From NCBI GenBank assembly GCA_963763215.1, contig CAVXNX010000010.1, forward strand, positions 1 to 64,000: a stretch of DNA of 64,000 nt. The letters are read 5' to 3'. The notes under the pieces are model-generated. The model made no database searches, was not told the origin of the DNA, and saw nothing but the letters and a program-made list of their open reading frames with translations. Positions 1 through 12,418 of the stretch are shown piece by piece (position 1 is the first letter of the stretch; each line of letters begins with the position of its first letter). A program made the translations under genes and the position numbers. Source of the stretch: DASQZK01 sp963763215. GTDB lineage: Bacteria > Bacteroidota > Bacteroidia > Bacteroidales > GCA-2748055.

Positions 1-168
1 GGTATCCATTTGTGCTGGCCGGGGGAGTTTTGTATCGGGGTTCAGGAGGAACTGGCGGATTAATGCGGAGGTATCGGCCTTTTGGGAGGCTGGTTCTTGT
101 TCCTGGGCCAGGAGGTTGAAGGGGAAAAGGGCAGGAACGATGGCGAGTATGTAAAGCAGGATGCGCAT
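1..168 (-). CDS. N-terminus of a secreted protein (truncated by window edge)
   Basis: The minus strand opens with ATG at 166-168 and stays open to the window edge, giving 56 residues. The product begins with a classic Sec signal peptide: MRI, then a hydrophobic stretch (LLYILAIVPALFPFNLLA), followed by a likely cleavage site before QEQEP. The mature part seen so far (residues about 22-56) is polar and proline-rich, with no recognisable domain. It lies just downstream of the rRNA operon terminator on the same strand, so it presumably has its own promoter in the 12 bases or so before its start, or relies on read-through. Function unknown. Envelope or periplasmic location is inferred from the signal peptide only. 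Confidence 0.6.
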   Translation of the reverse strand, partial: MRILLYILAIVPALFPFNLLAQEQEPASQKADTSALIRQFLLNPDTKLPRPAQMDT

Positions 169-179
169 AGGCTGATAAT

Positions 180-215
180 AAAAAAAAAGCCCCGATCAGT
201 GAAGTTCGGGGCTTT
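180..215 (-). terminator. Rho-independent terminator of the rRNA operon
   Basis: Inverted repeat AAAGCCCCGA (186-195) and TCGGGGCTTT (206-215) with a 10-base loop. On the minus strand the stem is followed by nine T residues (180-188). It lies just past the 5S gene, so it ends the 16S-23S-5S transcript. Confidence 0.85.
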
Positions 216-221
216 GAAAAG

Positions 222-332
<111 letters not shown>

Positions 333-413
333 TTTTCTTCTTTCACCATGGATGAAAGAAAATATGGTTAGACATATTGGAAGGAAATGATTGATCTTTT
401 AATCTGAATTTGA

Positions 414-3324
<2,911 letters not shown>

Positions 3325-3379
3325 TCAATATGTTCAAATTAAAAAATCAATCTCTTCCAACATGTCAAAGAACTTTCAT

Positions 3380-3464
3380 CCTCCGTAGCTTCAGTGAAGG
3401 AGGATTTCTCCTTCCACGCCAAAGACTGCTTTGGATGCCCTCCTCCGCTAAAGCTTCGGAGGGC
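3380..3464. repeat. Two REP-like palindromes in the rRNA spacer
   Basis: Two imperfect palindromes of about 25 bases lie at 3380-3403 (stem CCTCC/GGAGG around GTAGCTTCAGTGAA) and 3437-3464 (stem GCCCTCC/GGAGGGC around TCCGCTAAAGCTTC). Both share a core resembling CGCTAAAGCTTCG and resemble the decayed copies at 3587-3748. They sit between the 23S gene and the tRNA genes and would fold as hairpins in the precursor RNA. Confidence 0.6.
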
Positions 3465-3469
3465 GAAGT

Positions 3470-3535
3470 GATATTCCGGGAATCGAACCCAAATCTTATC
3501 CTTTCCAGGATAATTAACCATTATACCAATATTTC
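3470..3535 (-). pseudogene. Degenerate tRNA-like sequence in the 16S-23S spacer
   Basis: The minus strand keeps three tRNA hallmarks: a D-arm-like block GTATAATGGTTAAT, a canonical T-arm with loop TTCGATT and stem TTGGG/CCCGG, and near-complementary ends (GAAATAT and AATATC). The total is only 66 nt, 6-8 fewer than a tRNA. The middle is a simple hairpin, TTATCC/GGATAA with a six-base loop, which cannot give a normal anticodon arm without using D-arm bases. The closest appearance is a tRNA-Gly(UCC) or tRNA-Glu type that has lost part of its anticodon arm. A base-calling deletion could also explain it. Confidence 0.5.
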
Positions 3536-3586
3536 AAAAGAACGATATTATTATTTGCAGTGCGCCATTGCCGGCGGCAGTCAAAT

Positions 3587-3748
3587 TGGAGCCCGCCTTT
3601 CGTTGGAGCTTCGATTATTAAGAGCCCGACTTCCTTAGTGTATTTTTAAGGAGCCTCGCCTTTGCTGAGAACTTCTATCTTTTAAGGGCTCGCCTTTGCT
3701 GAAGCTTCTATTTCTAAGGGCCCGCCTTCGCTGAAGCTTCGGCGGGCA
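3587..3748. repeat. Decayed tandem REP-like repeats in the rRNA spacer
   Basis: Four degenerate copies of a motif like GCCCGCCTTCGCTGAAGCTT are strung together (about 3594, 3652, 3688, 3719). The last copy, 3719-3746, is a perfect-looking palindrome with stem GCCCGCC/GGCGGGC around TTCGCTGAAGCTTC. The others have lost one arm. The spacing is about 30-60 bases, and the copies lie directly before tRNA-Ala. Confidence 0.6.
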
Positions 3749-3752
3749 AAGG

Positions 3753-3826
3753 TGGAGAATAAGGGAGTCGAACCCTTGACCTCCTGCGTGCAAGGCAGGT
3801 GCTCTAGCCAACTGAGCTAATCCCCC
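3753..3826 (-). tRNA. tRNA-Ala (anticodon TGC)
   Basis: The minus strand gives a complete cloverleaf: acceptor GGGGGAT/ATTCTCC with two G-T pairs, D-arm GCTCAGTTGGCTAGAGC, anticodon arm CCTGC-CTTGCACGCAGG with TGC in the loop, and T-arm with GTTCGACTC. The discriminator is A. The 3' CCA is not fully encoded. It lies in the 16S-23S spacer, the usual place for tRNA-Ala(TGC). Confidence 0.95.
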
Positions 3827-3840
3827 AGTTATTTATTGAG

Positions 3841-3988
3841 TGATCTGGTGATTTGGTGATTTGGTGAAGTAAAAGCAGTGCCTTTACTAACAAAACTTCA
3901 CCGGTTCACTTCATAACTGGAGATGACTGGCGATGGATAACAGTATTTAAATCACTTCACCACATCACGAACTCACCACTTCACCAAC
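3841..3988. repeat. Inverted complementary arms between the two tRNA genes
   Basis: The spacer between tRNA-Ala and tRNA-Ile has a left arm with three GGTGA units (3841-3870) and a right arm with several TCACC units (about 3952-3988). The arms are largely complementary, so the spacer transcript can fold into a long imperfect hairpin. This may separate the tRNAs during processing; that role is inference. Confidence 0.4.
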
Positions 3989-3992
3989 TAAG

Positions 3993-4066
3993 TAGTCCCG
4001 CCCAGATTTGAACTGGGGACCTCTACATTATCAGTGTAGCGCTCTAACCAACTGAGCTACGGGACT
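3993..4066 (-). tRNA. tRNA-Ile (anticodon GAT)
   Basis: Complete cloverleaf on the minus strand: acceptor AGTCCCG/CGGGACT with discriminator A, D-arm GCTCAGTTGGTTAGAGC, anticodon arm CTACA-CTGATAATGTAG with GAT in the loop, and T-arm GTTCAAATC. It is the first spacer tRNA after 16S, the standard Ile-Ala order of bacterial rRNA operons. Confidence 0.95.
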
Positions 4067-4240
4067 GGAAAAATTCGTCATGCCATGCCCAGTCCTTTCT
4101 TCAGTTTAGCTCAGCGTCCGTTATCCAACTTAAGAGAGCTTTGGGACTTACCAGAGCAAAGCTTCGGAATTACCTCACTTCGCAAATACATTTAAAAAGA
4201 TAAAAGGGGTAGAAGAGATTTTAATAATGAATCTCTCTCT

Positions 4241-5757
<1,517 letters not shown>

Positions 5758-5889
5758 TTGTAATTATGAATTTTAGTTCTGTCTCAAGATTCATTACGTC
5801 ACTTCAAAAAAATTGATAGTGCCTCTTCTACCTTACTTTTACCTTTTCAATATCTTCAAAGAACTTGTTTTTACTATATTTTCGGACTG

Positions 5890-5921
5890 CAAAGATAACA
5901 AACTTATCTGTACTGTGCAAT
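5890..5921 (-). promoter_or_regulatory. rRNA promoter copy 1 (nearest 16S)
   Basis: On the minus strand TATCTTTG followed by CAG (-7 box, 5890-5897) matches the Bacteroidota consensus TAnnTTTG. A TTG-containing -33 box lies about 20 bases upstream (around 5918-5921). It is about 130 bases before the 16S 5' end. First of five similar modules. Confidence 0.6.
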
Positions 5922-5964
5922 CTTTTTTTTCTTGTTAAGAACGTGCTTTCGTGAAAAGCGGATG

Positions 5965-5998
5965 CAAAGATAACAACTTTATTTCTCTAATCTCCAAA
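5965..5998 (-). promoter_or_regulatory. rRNA promoter copy 2
   Basis: TATCTTTG followed by CATCCGC (-7 box, 5965-5972), with TTTG as -33 box at 5995-5998 and a 22-base spacer. Second module upstream of 16S on the minus strand. Confidence 0.6.
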
Positions 5999-6069
5999 TT
6001 TATTTTCATAAATTTTTTCGACCGTCATCTGCATCCATTTAAAGAACTTTCTGCTTCGAAAAGCGGCTG

Positions 6070-6102
6070 CAAAGATATCAACTTTATTTTCAATTCTGCA
6101 AA
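6070..6102 (-). promoter_or_regulatory. rRNA promoter copy 3
   Basis: TATCTTTG followed by CAGCCGC (-7 box, 6070-6077), with TTTG as -33 box at 6099-6102 and a 21-base spacer. Third module. Confidence 0.6.
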
Positions 6103-6174
6103 TCTTTTCTCACTTATTTTGCAAACCGTTTTTTTCAGCATTTTCGATGAACTCTTCGCCTCAGATTGGGGCTG

Positions 6175-6207
6175 CAAATATATGCTGTCGTTTCCGACTT
6201 ACCAAAA
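6175..6207 (-). promoter_or_regulatory. rRNA promoter copy 4
   Basis: TATATTTG followed by CAGCCCC (-7 box, 6175-6182), with TTTTG as -33 box at 6203-6207 and a 20-base spacer. The block GTTTTGGTAAGTCG around the -33 box also occurs in copy 5, so the two are near-duplicates. Confidence 0.65.
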
Positions 6208-6274
6208 CTTTTTTCAAGTTTTTTGGCCCCTCTTTTCAGCATTTTTCAGAACGTTTTTCCCGTGTTTGGGGCTG

Positions 6275-6307
6275 CAAATATAGAAGCGCTTTTTCGACTT
6301 ACCAAAA
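6275..6307 (-). promoter_or_regulatory. rRNA promoter copy 5 (most distal)
   Basis: TATATTTG followed by CAGCCCC (-7 box, 6275-6282), with TTTTG as -33 box at 6303-6307 and a 20-base spacer. It has the same GTTTTGGTAAGTCG block as copy 4, exactly 100 bases away. The rest of the stretch 5758-6562 is AT-rich leader and spacer with no gene that I can support. Confidence 0.65.
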
Positions 6308-6562
6308 CATTTCACCGCTTTTTTTGCAAGAAAAAATCATGCTTTGATAATCACCGTTTTGTAAACCCGCTTTCTCACCTCCCCTCCTTCCCGTGAACCT
6401 TTTCTTCCCTCTCCCCGTTCTCTTTCCAACCCATAATGAATGGCGGCCAAACCTTCTCCGGTTTCCTTTTTTCACCAAAATACAGCGCCGACTTGCAACG
6501 TTTCGCTTCCTTCGTTCGTCTTTGTTTTGAAAAAGCACCTGGTCACTTAACCTCTTTTTGCG

Positions 6563-8936
6563 ATGCTTCGAAACTATATCATCTCAGCCCTGAGAAACAT
6601 CTCCAGGCAAAAACTCTTCTCCTTTATCAATATTGCCGGACTGGCAGCCGGACTGACCGTGGCTATCTTCATCTTCCTTTGGGTCAGCCATGAACTCAGC
6701 TACGACCGCTTCCACCGTCAGGTCCCCGATATTTACCGCGTGGAAGAGGACCAGTTCTACAAGAACGGCACCTTCCACGTCACGGTGACCCCCTGGCCTT
6801 CCGGTCCGGTATGGCAGAACGAGATCCCCGAGATCGCCCTCACCACACGTTTTGCCATTGCCGGGAACATCCTGGTGAGCTACGGCGAAAAACGCTTCTA
6901 TGAATCCGGTGTCTATGGCGTCGATTCAGCCTTCTTTCAAATCTTCTCCTTTCCCCTCAAACAGGGCGACCCCTCACAGGTTCTCCGCCAGCCCCATTCC
7001 ATCGTCATCAGCGATGCCATGGCCGCCAAATACTTCGGCGATGAAAACCCCGTTGGTAAAACGCTCAGGATCAATAATAAAGATCTTTTTGAGGTGACCG
7101 GCGTCTTTCAAAAGGTGCCCTCGAATTCCTCCCTCGAGTTCGATATGCTGGTGTCATTCGATTACATGCAAAAACATCAGTTCTACAGTGAAAGCTGGGG
7201 AAACAACTCCATCCAGACGTTCGTCATGCTTAAACCCGGGACCGCACCCGGACCGGTCAACGACAAGCTCACCGAGGTGGTAAATGAGCATAAGGAAGGA
7301 AACACGATCAAGTTCATGCTCTTTCCGCTCGAGAAGATCCACCTCTATATGTATTTCGGTTTCGACCAGAAGGGAAAGGGCATCCAGAGTGTATACCTGT
7401 TCTCCCTTGTCGGCTTGTTCCTGCTGATCATCGCAGCCGTAAACTTCACCAACCTGACGACAGCCAAATCCTCCACCCGTGCCCGGGAGATCGGGATGCG
7501 GAAAGTCATGGGCGCCCACCGGAAAAATCTCATTCTGCAGTTCCTGGGAGAGTCGCTCATCCTGAGCTTCATCGCCGTTGCAGCGGCTATCGTGATCATC
7601 CTCCTGGCGATGCCGGCCTTCAACACCATTTCCGGCAAATCCTTCACCGGCCACGACCTGCTGACCCCGGATATTATTGCCGGCATCCTCCTGATCACGG
7701 CTGTTACGGGCCTCCTTGCCGGAATATACCCCGCCCTCATCCTTTCGGGGATGAAACCGCTGCATATCCTCAGAAGTAAAGGCGGCGACCGTTCAGGAAA
7801 AGGATGGTTCAGGAAGATCACCGTCATCATCCAGTTCAGCCTGACCATCATCCTGATCACCGGTAGCATCGTGATATACCGGCAGCTCAGACTTTTACAG
7901 ACTCAACGCCTCGGCTATGACAAGGAAAACCTCTTGTATCTCCCGCTCCGGGGTGAAGAGAAGAACTCGTATCATGTCCTGAAAGGAGAAATGGAAAAAT
8001 CCCCTGTCGTGGAGAGCGTGACCGGAACGCTTCACCTGCCTTATCTCATCGGCAGCAACTCTGGGGGTGCATCCTGGCCGGGTAAGGATCCCGCTTCAGA
8101 AGTCCTGATCAGCACGGGATACGTGGATTTCGGGTATACCCAGACCATGAAGATCGCCATGAAAGAGGGCAGGACATTCTCCCCCGAGTACGGCACGGAT
8201 GCTGCCAAGGACACCACCGCATCCTTTCTGGTCAACGAGGAGATGGAAAAAGTCATGGGTATGGATACCGTCCTGGGCACCGTCCTGCATTTCATGGGAT
8301 TCACCGGCCCGATCATCGGCGTGATGAAAAATTATAACTTCCATAGCGCCAGGCAGTCCATCCAGCCCCTGGCGGTTGTCGCCGTCCCTCCCGAATACCT
8401 CAATTATCCTCGTCGTCCGGCTGAAACCCGGGGATGTCATCCATTCGGTCAAGAGCCTGGAAACAGCCTGGAACCGCATTATGCCCGACTTTCCCTTCGA
8501 TTATCACTTTGTCGACCAGGAATTCGATAAGATGTACCGGTCGGAGGAACGCATCAGCAGCCTGATGAAATATTTCACCCTGGTGGCCATCATCATCGCC
8601 TGCGTTGGCCTTTTCGGACTGGCCACCTTTGAAGTCGGGCAGAAAACCCGGGAGATCGGAATCCGGAAGGTTCACGGTGCCGGAATACCGAACATTGTCA
8701 TCCTGTTTTCCCGCGAGTTCTTCACCCTCCTGGTGATCTCCGGCATCATCGCGGGTCCGGCAGCCTGGTATTTTCTCAACAAATGGCTCCAGAACTACGC
8801 TAACCGCACCGAGCTTGACCTGATGATCTTCTTCACCGCCGGTTTGACTGCGCTGGTCATTGCCCTGCTGTCGATCGGCTTCCAGGCTGTGAAGGCGGCG
8901 AACACCAACCCGGCCATAACGCTGAAATACGAGTAA
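6563..8936 (+). CDS. MacB/FtsX-family ABC transporter permease (one frameshift)
   Basis: Inner-membrane permease of about 790 residues with the double MacB layout. It has an N-terminal TM (about 20-41), a periplasmic MacB_PCD-type domain (about 50-270), three TMs (about 273-393), another TM (about 419-439) with a second periplasmic domain, then three C-terminal TMs (about 668-775). The FtsX motif recurs as TRAREIGMRKVMGAHR and as QKTREIGIRKVHGAG. Reading shifts by one base near 8408, where one extra C in TATCCTCGTC splits PPEYLNY from LVVRLKPGD. No ATPase or adaptor gene is next to it, so substrate and partner are unknown. Family members move lipoproteins, peptides or macrolides, or signal mechanically. 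It is transcribed divergently from the rRNA operon. Family assignment is firm; role is open. Confidence 0.85.
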
Positions 8937-9095
8937 GCCGCAATTTTCTCAATGGTTACGGGGTTCCTGGCCCATTTCCGGGTCGGCCGTGGCAGGGTAT
9001 TCCGGCATTCAATTTTGAAAATTTAGAGCGGATATTTAAGGAAAATCTTATCTTCGCTACGTTAAATGTGTGAACAATCTTTTTAAATATCCGTT

Positions 9096-9869
9096 GTGAA
9101 GGAAAATCTCGTCATCATTCCCACTTATAATGAGAAGGAAAACATCGGTAAAATCATCCCGGTGGTGATGGATCTCCCGGTTCCTTTTGATATTCTCATT
9201 ATTGACGACAATTCTCCCGATGGGACGGCAGAAATTGTCGCCAGTCTGCAGGAAAACTATCCGGGGAGGCTGCACCTGCTCAGCCGGAGTGGCAAGCTCG
9301 GTTTGGGAACAGCTTATATCACGGGATTTCAATGGGCGCTGGAACGGGACTACGCGTATATCTTTGAGATGGACGCTGATTTCTCGCACAATCCGCAGGA
9401 TCTCATCCGTCTTTATCATGCCTGTGCCAAGGGCGGGGCGGATATGGCCGTCGGATCAAGGTACGTTTCCGGCGTGAATGTGGTGAACTGGCCCATGGGC
9501 CGGGTTCTGATTTCGTATTTTGCCTCGGTATATGTGAAACTCATCACCGGTATGAACATTCACGATTCGACAGCCGGTTTTAAATGCTATACCAGGAAGG
9601 TCCTGGAAACCATCGATTTAGACCGGATAAAATTCAAAGGCTACGCCTTCCAGATCGAGATGAAGTTCACAGCCTGGAAATTCGGATTTAACATTGTGGA
9701 AGTTCCCATCATTTTCACCGACCGCCGGGAAGGATCATCCAAAATGAGCGGGGGCATCGTCAATGAAGCGATCTGGGGGGTGATCAAGATGAAGATCAAC
9801 AGCTTCTTCCGTTCATATAAACGAAAAGACCATGGCGGGATACCTGATCAAAAACGCAACGATCATTAA
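9096..9869 (+). CDS. Polyprenol-phosphate mannosyltransferase (DPM1-like GT2)
   Basis: A 257-residue family 2 glycosyltransferase of the dolichol/polyprenol monophosphomannose synthase type. It would transfer a hexose from a nucleotide sugar to a lipid phosphate at the inner face of the membrane, supplying glycan assembly. Seen in the sequence: the N-terminal PTYNEKENIGKI nucleotide-binding start, the DDNSPDGT motif (about residue 33), EMDADFSHNP with the metal-binding acidic cluster (about residue 91), and DRREGSSKMSGGI near the end. There is no C-terminal membrane domain, so it is the short soluble form. I chose the GTG start because it begins the conserved KENLVIIPTYNE block. The 3' end overlaps the dihydroorotase start by 38 bases, so the two are probably cotranscribed. 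Confidence 0.88.
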   Translation: MKENLVIIPTYNEKENIGKIIPVVMDLPVPFDILIIDDNSPDGTAEIVASLQENYPGRLHLLSRSGKLGLGTAYITGFQWALERDYAYIFEMDADFSHNPQDLIRLYHACAKGGADMAVGSRYVSGVNVVNWPMGRVLISYFASVYVKLITGMNIHDSTAGFKCYTRKVLETIDLDRIKFKGYAFQIEMKFTAWKFGFNIVEVPIIFTDRREGSSKMSGGIVNEAIWGVIKMKINSFFRSYKRKDHGGIPDQKRNDH

Positions 9870-11177
9870 TGATGGATCGACCTTCGAGGGCCATGTCCTC
9901 ATCAGGGACAAGGTGATCGAACGTGTCAGTCCGGATCCCATCGATCCTCCCAAAGGAACAGAGATCATCGATGCCCGCGGGAAATGGCTCCTGCCGGGGG
10001 TCATCGACGACCAGGTCCATTTCCGTGAACCGGGACTCACCCACAAGGCCGACATTGCCACCGAGTCGGCAGCAGCCGTGGCCGGAGGGGTGACATCGTT
10101 CATGGAAATGCCCAACACCCGTCCCCAGACCGTCACCATCGATGAACTCCGCCGTAAATTTGACCTCGGGGCCGAAAAATCACTCGCCAACTATTCCTTC
10201 TACCTTGGCGCCACCAACGACAATCTCGACGAGATCAAAAAGGTGGATCCCGCCACGACCTGCGGCATCAAGATCTTCATGGGATCATCAACCGGAAACA
10301 TGCTGGTCGATGACCTGAACAGCCTCCGGGCGATCTTCGCCGAATCGCCCGTTCTCATCGCCACCCATTGCGAAGATGAGGCCACCATCAGGCGGAATAC
10401 CGCAGTTGTTCAGGGAGCGTTACGGAGACGACATCCCGATGAGGATGCATCCCCGGATCCGCGATGCCGAAGCCTGTTACAAATCTTCTTCGCTGGCCGT
10501 TGAACTGGCAACCAAATACCAGTCGAGGCTGCATATCCTTCACATCTCCACAGCCCGCGAACTGTCGCTTTTTCGTAACGACATCCCTTCCGCAGAAAAA
10601 AAGATCACCTCGGAGGTGTGCGTCCATCACCTCTGGTTCAATGATAGTGCCATTACGATACCAAGGGGTCCCTGATAAAATGGAATCCCGCCATCAAGAC
10701 CGAAGCCGACCGCTCTGCCCTTCTTGCAGGGTCTCCTCGACAACCGGCTCGATGTGGTGGCCACCGACCATGCTCCCCATACCCTCCAGGAAAAACAGAA
10801 TCCTTATCTTTCCGCCCCTTCCGGCGGACCGATGGTGCAGCACAGCCTGGTGGCCATGCTGGAACTTGCCGGCCGGGGACTGATCACCCCGGAGAGGGTG
10901 GTCGGGAAGATGTGCCATACCCCTGCGCAGAATCTACAGGATCGACCGCCGCGGGTATATCCGTGAAGGATGGTATGCCGATCTTGTCCTCATTGATCCG
11001 GAAGCCAGCTGGACCATCGATCCGTCCAATATCCTGTATAAATGCAAATGGTCTCCGCTTGAAGGGGAGACCATGCATCACCGGGTTGACCTCACTATGG
11101 TCAACGGGACGGTGGTATACCGCGATGGGAAGTTCAGCGGCGGAATCCATTCCATGCCGCTTGCGTTCACGCGGTAA
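9832..11177 (+). CDS. pyrC: Dihydroorotase (frameshifted)
   Basis: Dihydroorotase, the third step of pyrimidine synthesis, interconverting carbamoyl-aspartate and dihydroorotate; about 448 residues when the frames are joined. Landmarks in order: GVIDDQVHFREPGLTHK, GGVTSFMEMPNT, GIKIFMGSSTGNML, ATHCEDE, LHILHIST, ATDHAPH with the catalytic Asp, GGPMVQHSL and RGYIREGWYADLVLID. The first His of the usual HxH metal motif is Gln (DQVHF), which I recall as normal for Bacteroidota enzymes. Reading shifts near 10390, near 10645, near 10712 (one extra T restores LLQGLLD) and at about 10934 (one extra C). Every segment is conserved, so the gene is probably intact in the organism. It follows the glycosyltransferase with overlap. 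Confidence 0.88.
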
Positions 11178-11193
11178 ACCGTGTGAGCGGGTA

Positions 11194-12048
11194 TTATTCC
11201 CGGAATCGCTTCACATCTGTCACATAGGGCCGGAAATGGAACGGATCCGGACGGTCTAAAGCTGACTTCTTCTGGGCCGGATAGATGTCAATCTCTGCGA
11301 CCGACGTGGGATCGAATTTCTGACCCTTATAGGCATAAAAATCAATACCCAGGCTCGTATAACTGTATCCCAGGTAATCACTGGTGTCATCCAGGGACTC
11401 AGGCTCACCGTAGGCATATTTCACCGAAGTGAGCTTGCTTCCGACAGAAATATTCTTCACGGTAAATCCGGGGTAGGGGTCGATCAGGATCACGCCTGCC
11501 AGCGGATCTGTCGTGATCAATTTGGTACCCTCGGAGAAAAAGATGCCGATGATCCCGAGATTGTAATAATAAACCTGGTTGATATAGAGGTTGTAGTTGC
11601 TGTAATAGTTTGAATAATAGAACGTATCGACAACAGGGAAGGAATCCAGCATGGTTTGCCACGTGTCATCGATGATCGACAGTTGGTCGATGCCGATCCC
11701 TTCATGGATGGTGATCAGCCCGACAGGAACCTTTACCGTCAGTGTTGAGGAGACCGTGTCGGAACTGTTGCCCCCGATCGCTTTCAGAACGACCGTATAC
11801 ACACCCGGCGTGTCATAGCTGTGAGAAGGATTCTCATCAACCGAGATCTGATCGTCACCAAAATCCCATTGGTAGTAGGAGGCATTTTCAGACTGGTTGG
11901 TAAAATTCACGGTCTCATTGACTGCCGGAGCGGCATTGTCGACCTGGAATGCTGCCTTTACCTTTGCCGGCTGGTCCTTTTTTTTACATCCTGCCATCAT
12001 GGCAATTGCCGGTAGCAGGAAGAAGATCACTTTTACTGTTTTCATCAT
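11194..12048 (-). CDS. PKD-domain lipoprotein
   Basis: A 284-residue predicted lipoprotein. The signal peptide ends in a lipobox (AMMAGC), so Cys21 would be lipidated, followed by charged KKKDQ. One PKD domain spans about residues 33-107 with the typical YQWDFGD and HSYDTPGVYTVVLKA motifs. PKD domains are Ig-like folds used for adhesion or carbohydrate contact on the surface. The C-terminal 170 residues are tyrosine-rich (a YYSNYYSNYNLY stretch) with no domain I recognise. The gene is convergent with pyrC (17-base gap) and divergent from the aspartate kinase. Function unknown; outer-membrane or surface location is inferred. Confidence 0.75.
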   Translation of the reverse strand: MMKTVKVIFFLLPAIAMMAGCKKKDQPAKVKAAFQVDNAAPAVNETVNFTNQSENASYYQWDFGDDQISVDENPSHSYDTPGVYTVVLKAIGGNSSDTVSSTLTVKVPVGLITIHEGIGIDQLSIIDDTWQTMLDSFPVVDTFYYSNYYSNYNLYINQVYYYNLGIIGIFFSEGTKLITTDPLAGVILIDPYPGFTVKNISVGSKLTSVKYAYGEPESLDDTSDYLGYSYTSLGIDFYAYKGQKFDPTSVAEIDIYPAQKKSALDRPDPFHFRPYVTDVKRFRE

Positions 12049-12383
12049 AGTACATAAGGTTTAGGAGTAACACGTGACGAACGTTGATCAGCCTGGCCGG
12101 ATTCTCAGGCCGGTACCTGTCTTTCGTGATCTGATTCATGGTAAGTCAGCGTCTGGGATAATTTCGTAATTTACAGTTTTACATAGCGTTAAGTCCGCCA
12201 GCTCATAAAAAGGAGGATAGGAGACGTTTAAAAACAAAACTCAAGGTACAAATAAAAACATAATTCTGAAATTAATGTTGTTATCCATCAGGCAATATTA
12301 TCGATTCCCGGCTTCACGGGTGTGGACCGGGAAGGAAAGGTCGGAATTCGTTTTGGGAAGATGTGCAATATAAATATTTGGCT
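12049..12383. other. Divergent intergenic region, no gene seen
   Basis: About 370 bases lie between the PKD lipoprotein start and the aspartate kinase start. The stretch is AT-rich near 12200-12290. I see no RNA gene, long hairpin or repeat. It must hold promoters for both flanking genes; only the -7-like element at 12384 is recognisable. Confidence 0.4.
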
Positions 12384-12391
12384 TATTTTTG
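12384..12391 (+). promoter_or_regulatory. Candidate -7 element for the aspartate kinase
   Basis: TATTTTTG matches TAnnTTTG and lies 27 bases before the chosen ATG. No well-placed -33 TTTG is present, so it is only a partial promoter match. Confidence 0.35.
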
Positions 12392-12418
12392 ACATCTTCA
12401 TTTAAACCGATTATCATC

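Noticed and set aside
5951..6693. Short plus-strand frames in the rRNA upstream region
   Set aside because: Their repeated SKSGCKD/WGCKY residues come from the promoter modules read as codons; no start context or conservation.
8376..8530. Programmed frameshifting as the explanation for the permease and other broken genes
   Set aside because: No slippery heptamer or downstream stem is seen at 8408, and similar breaks occur in about half of all genes, which fits assembly error.
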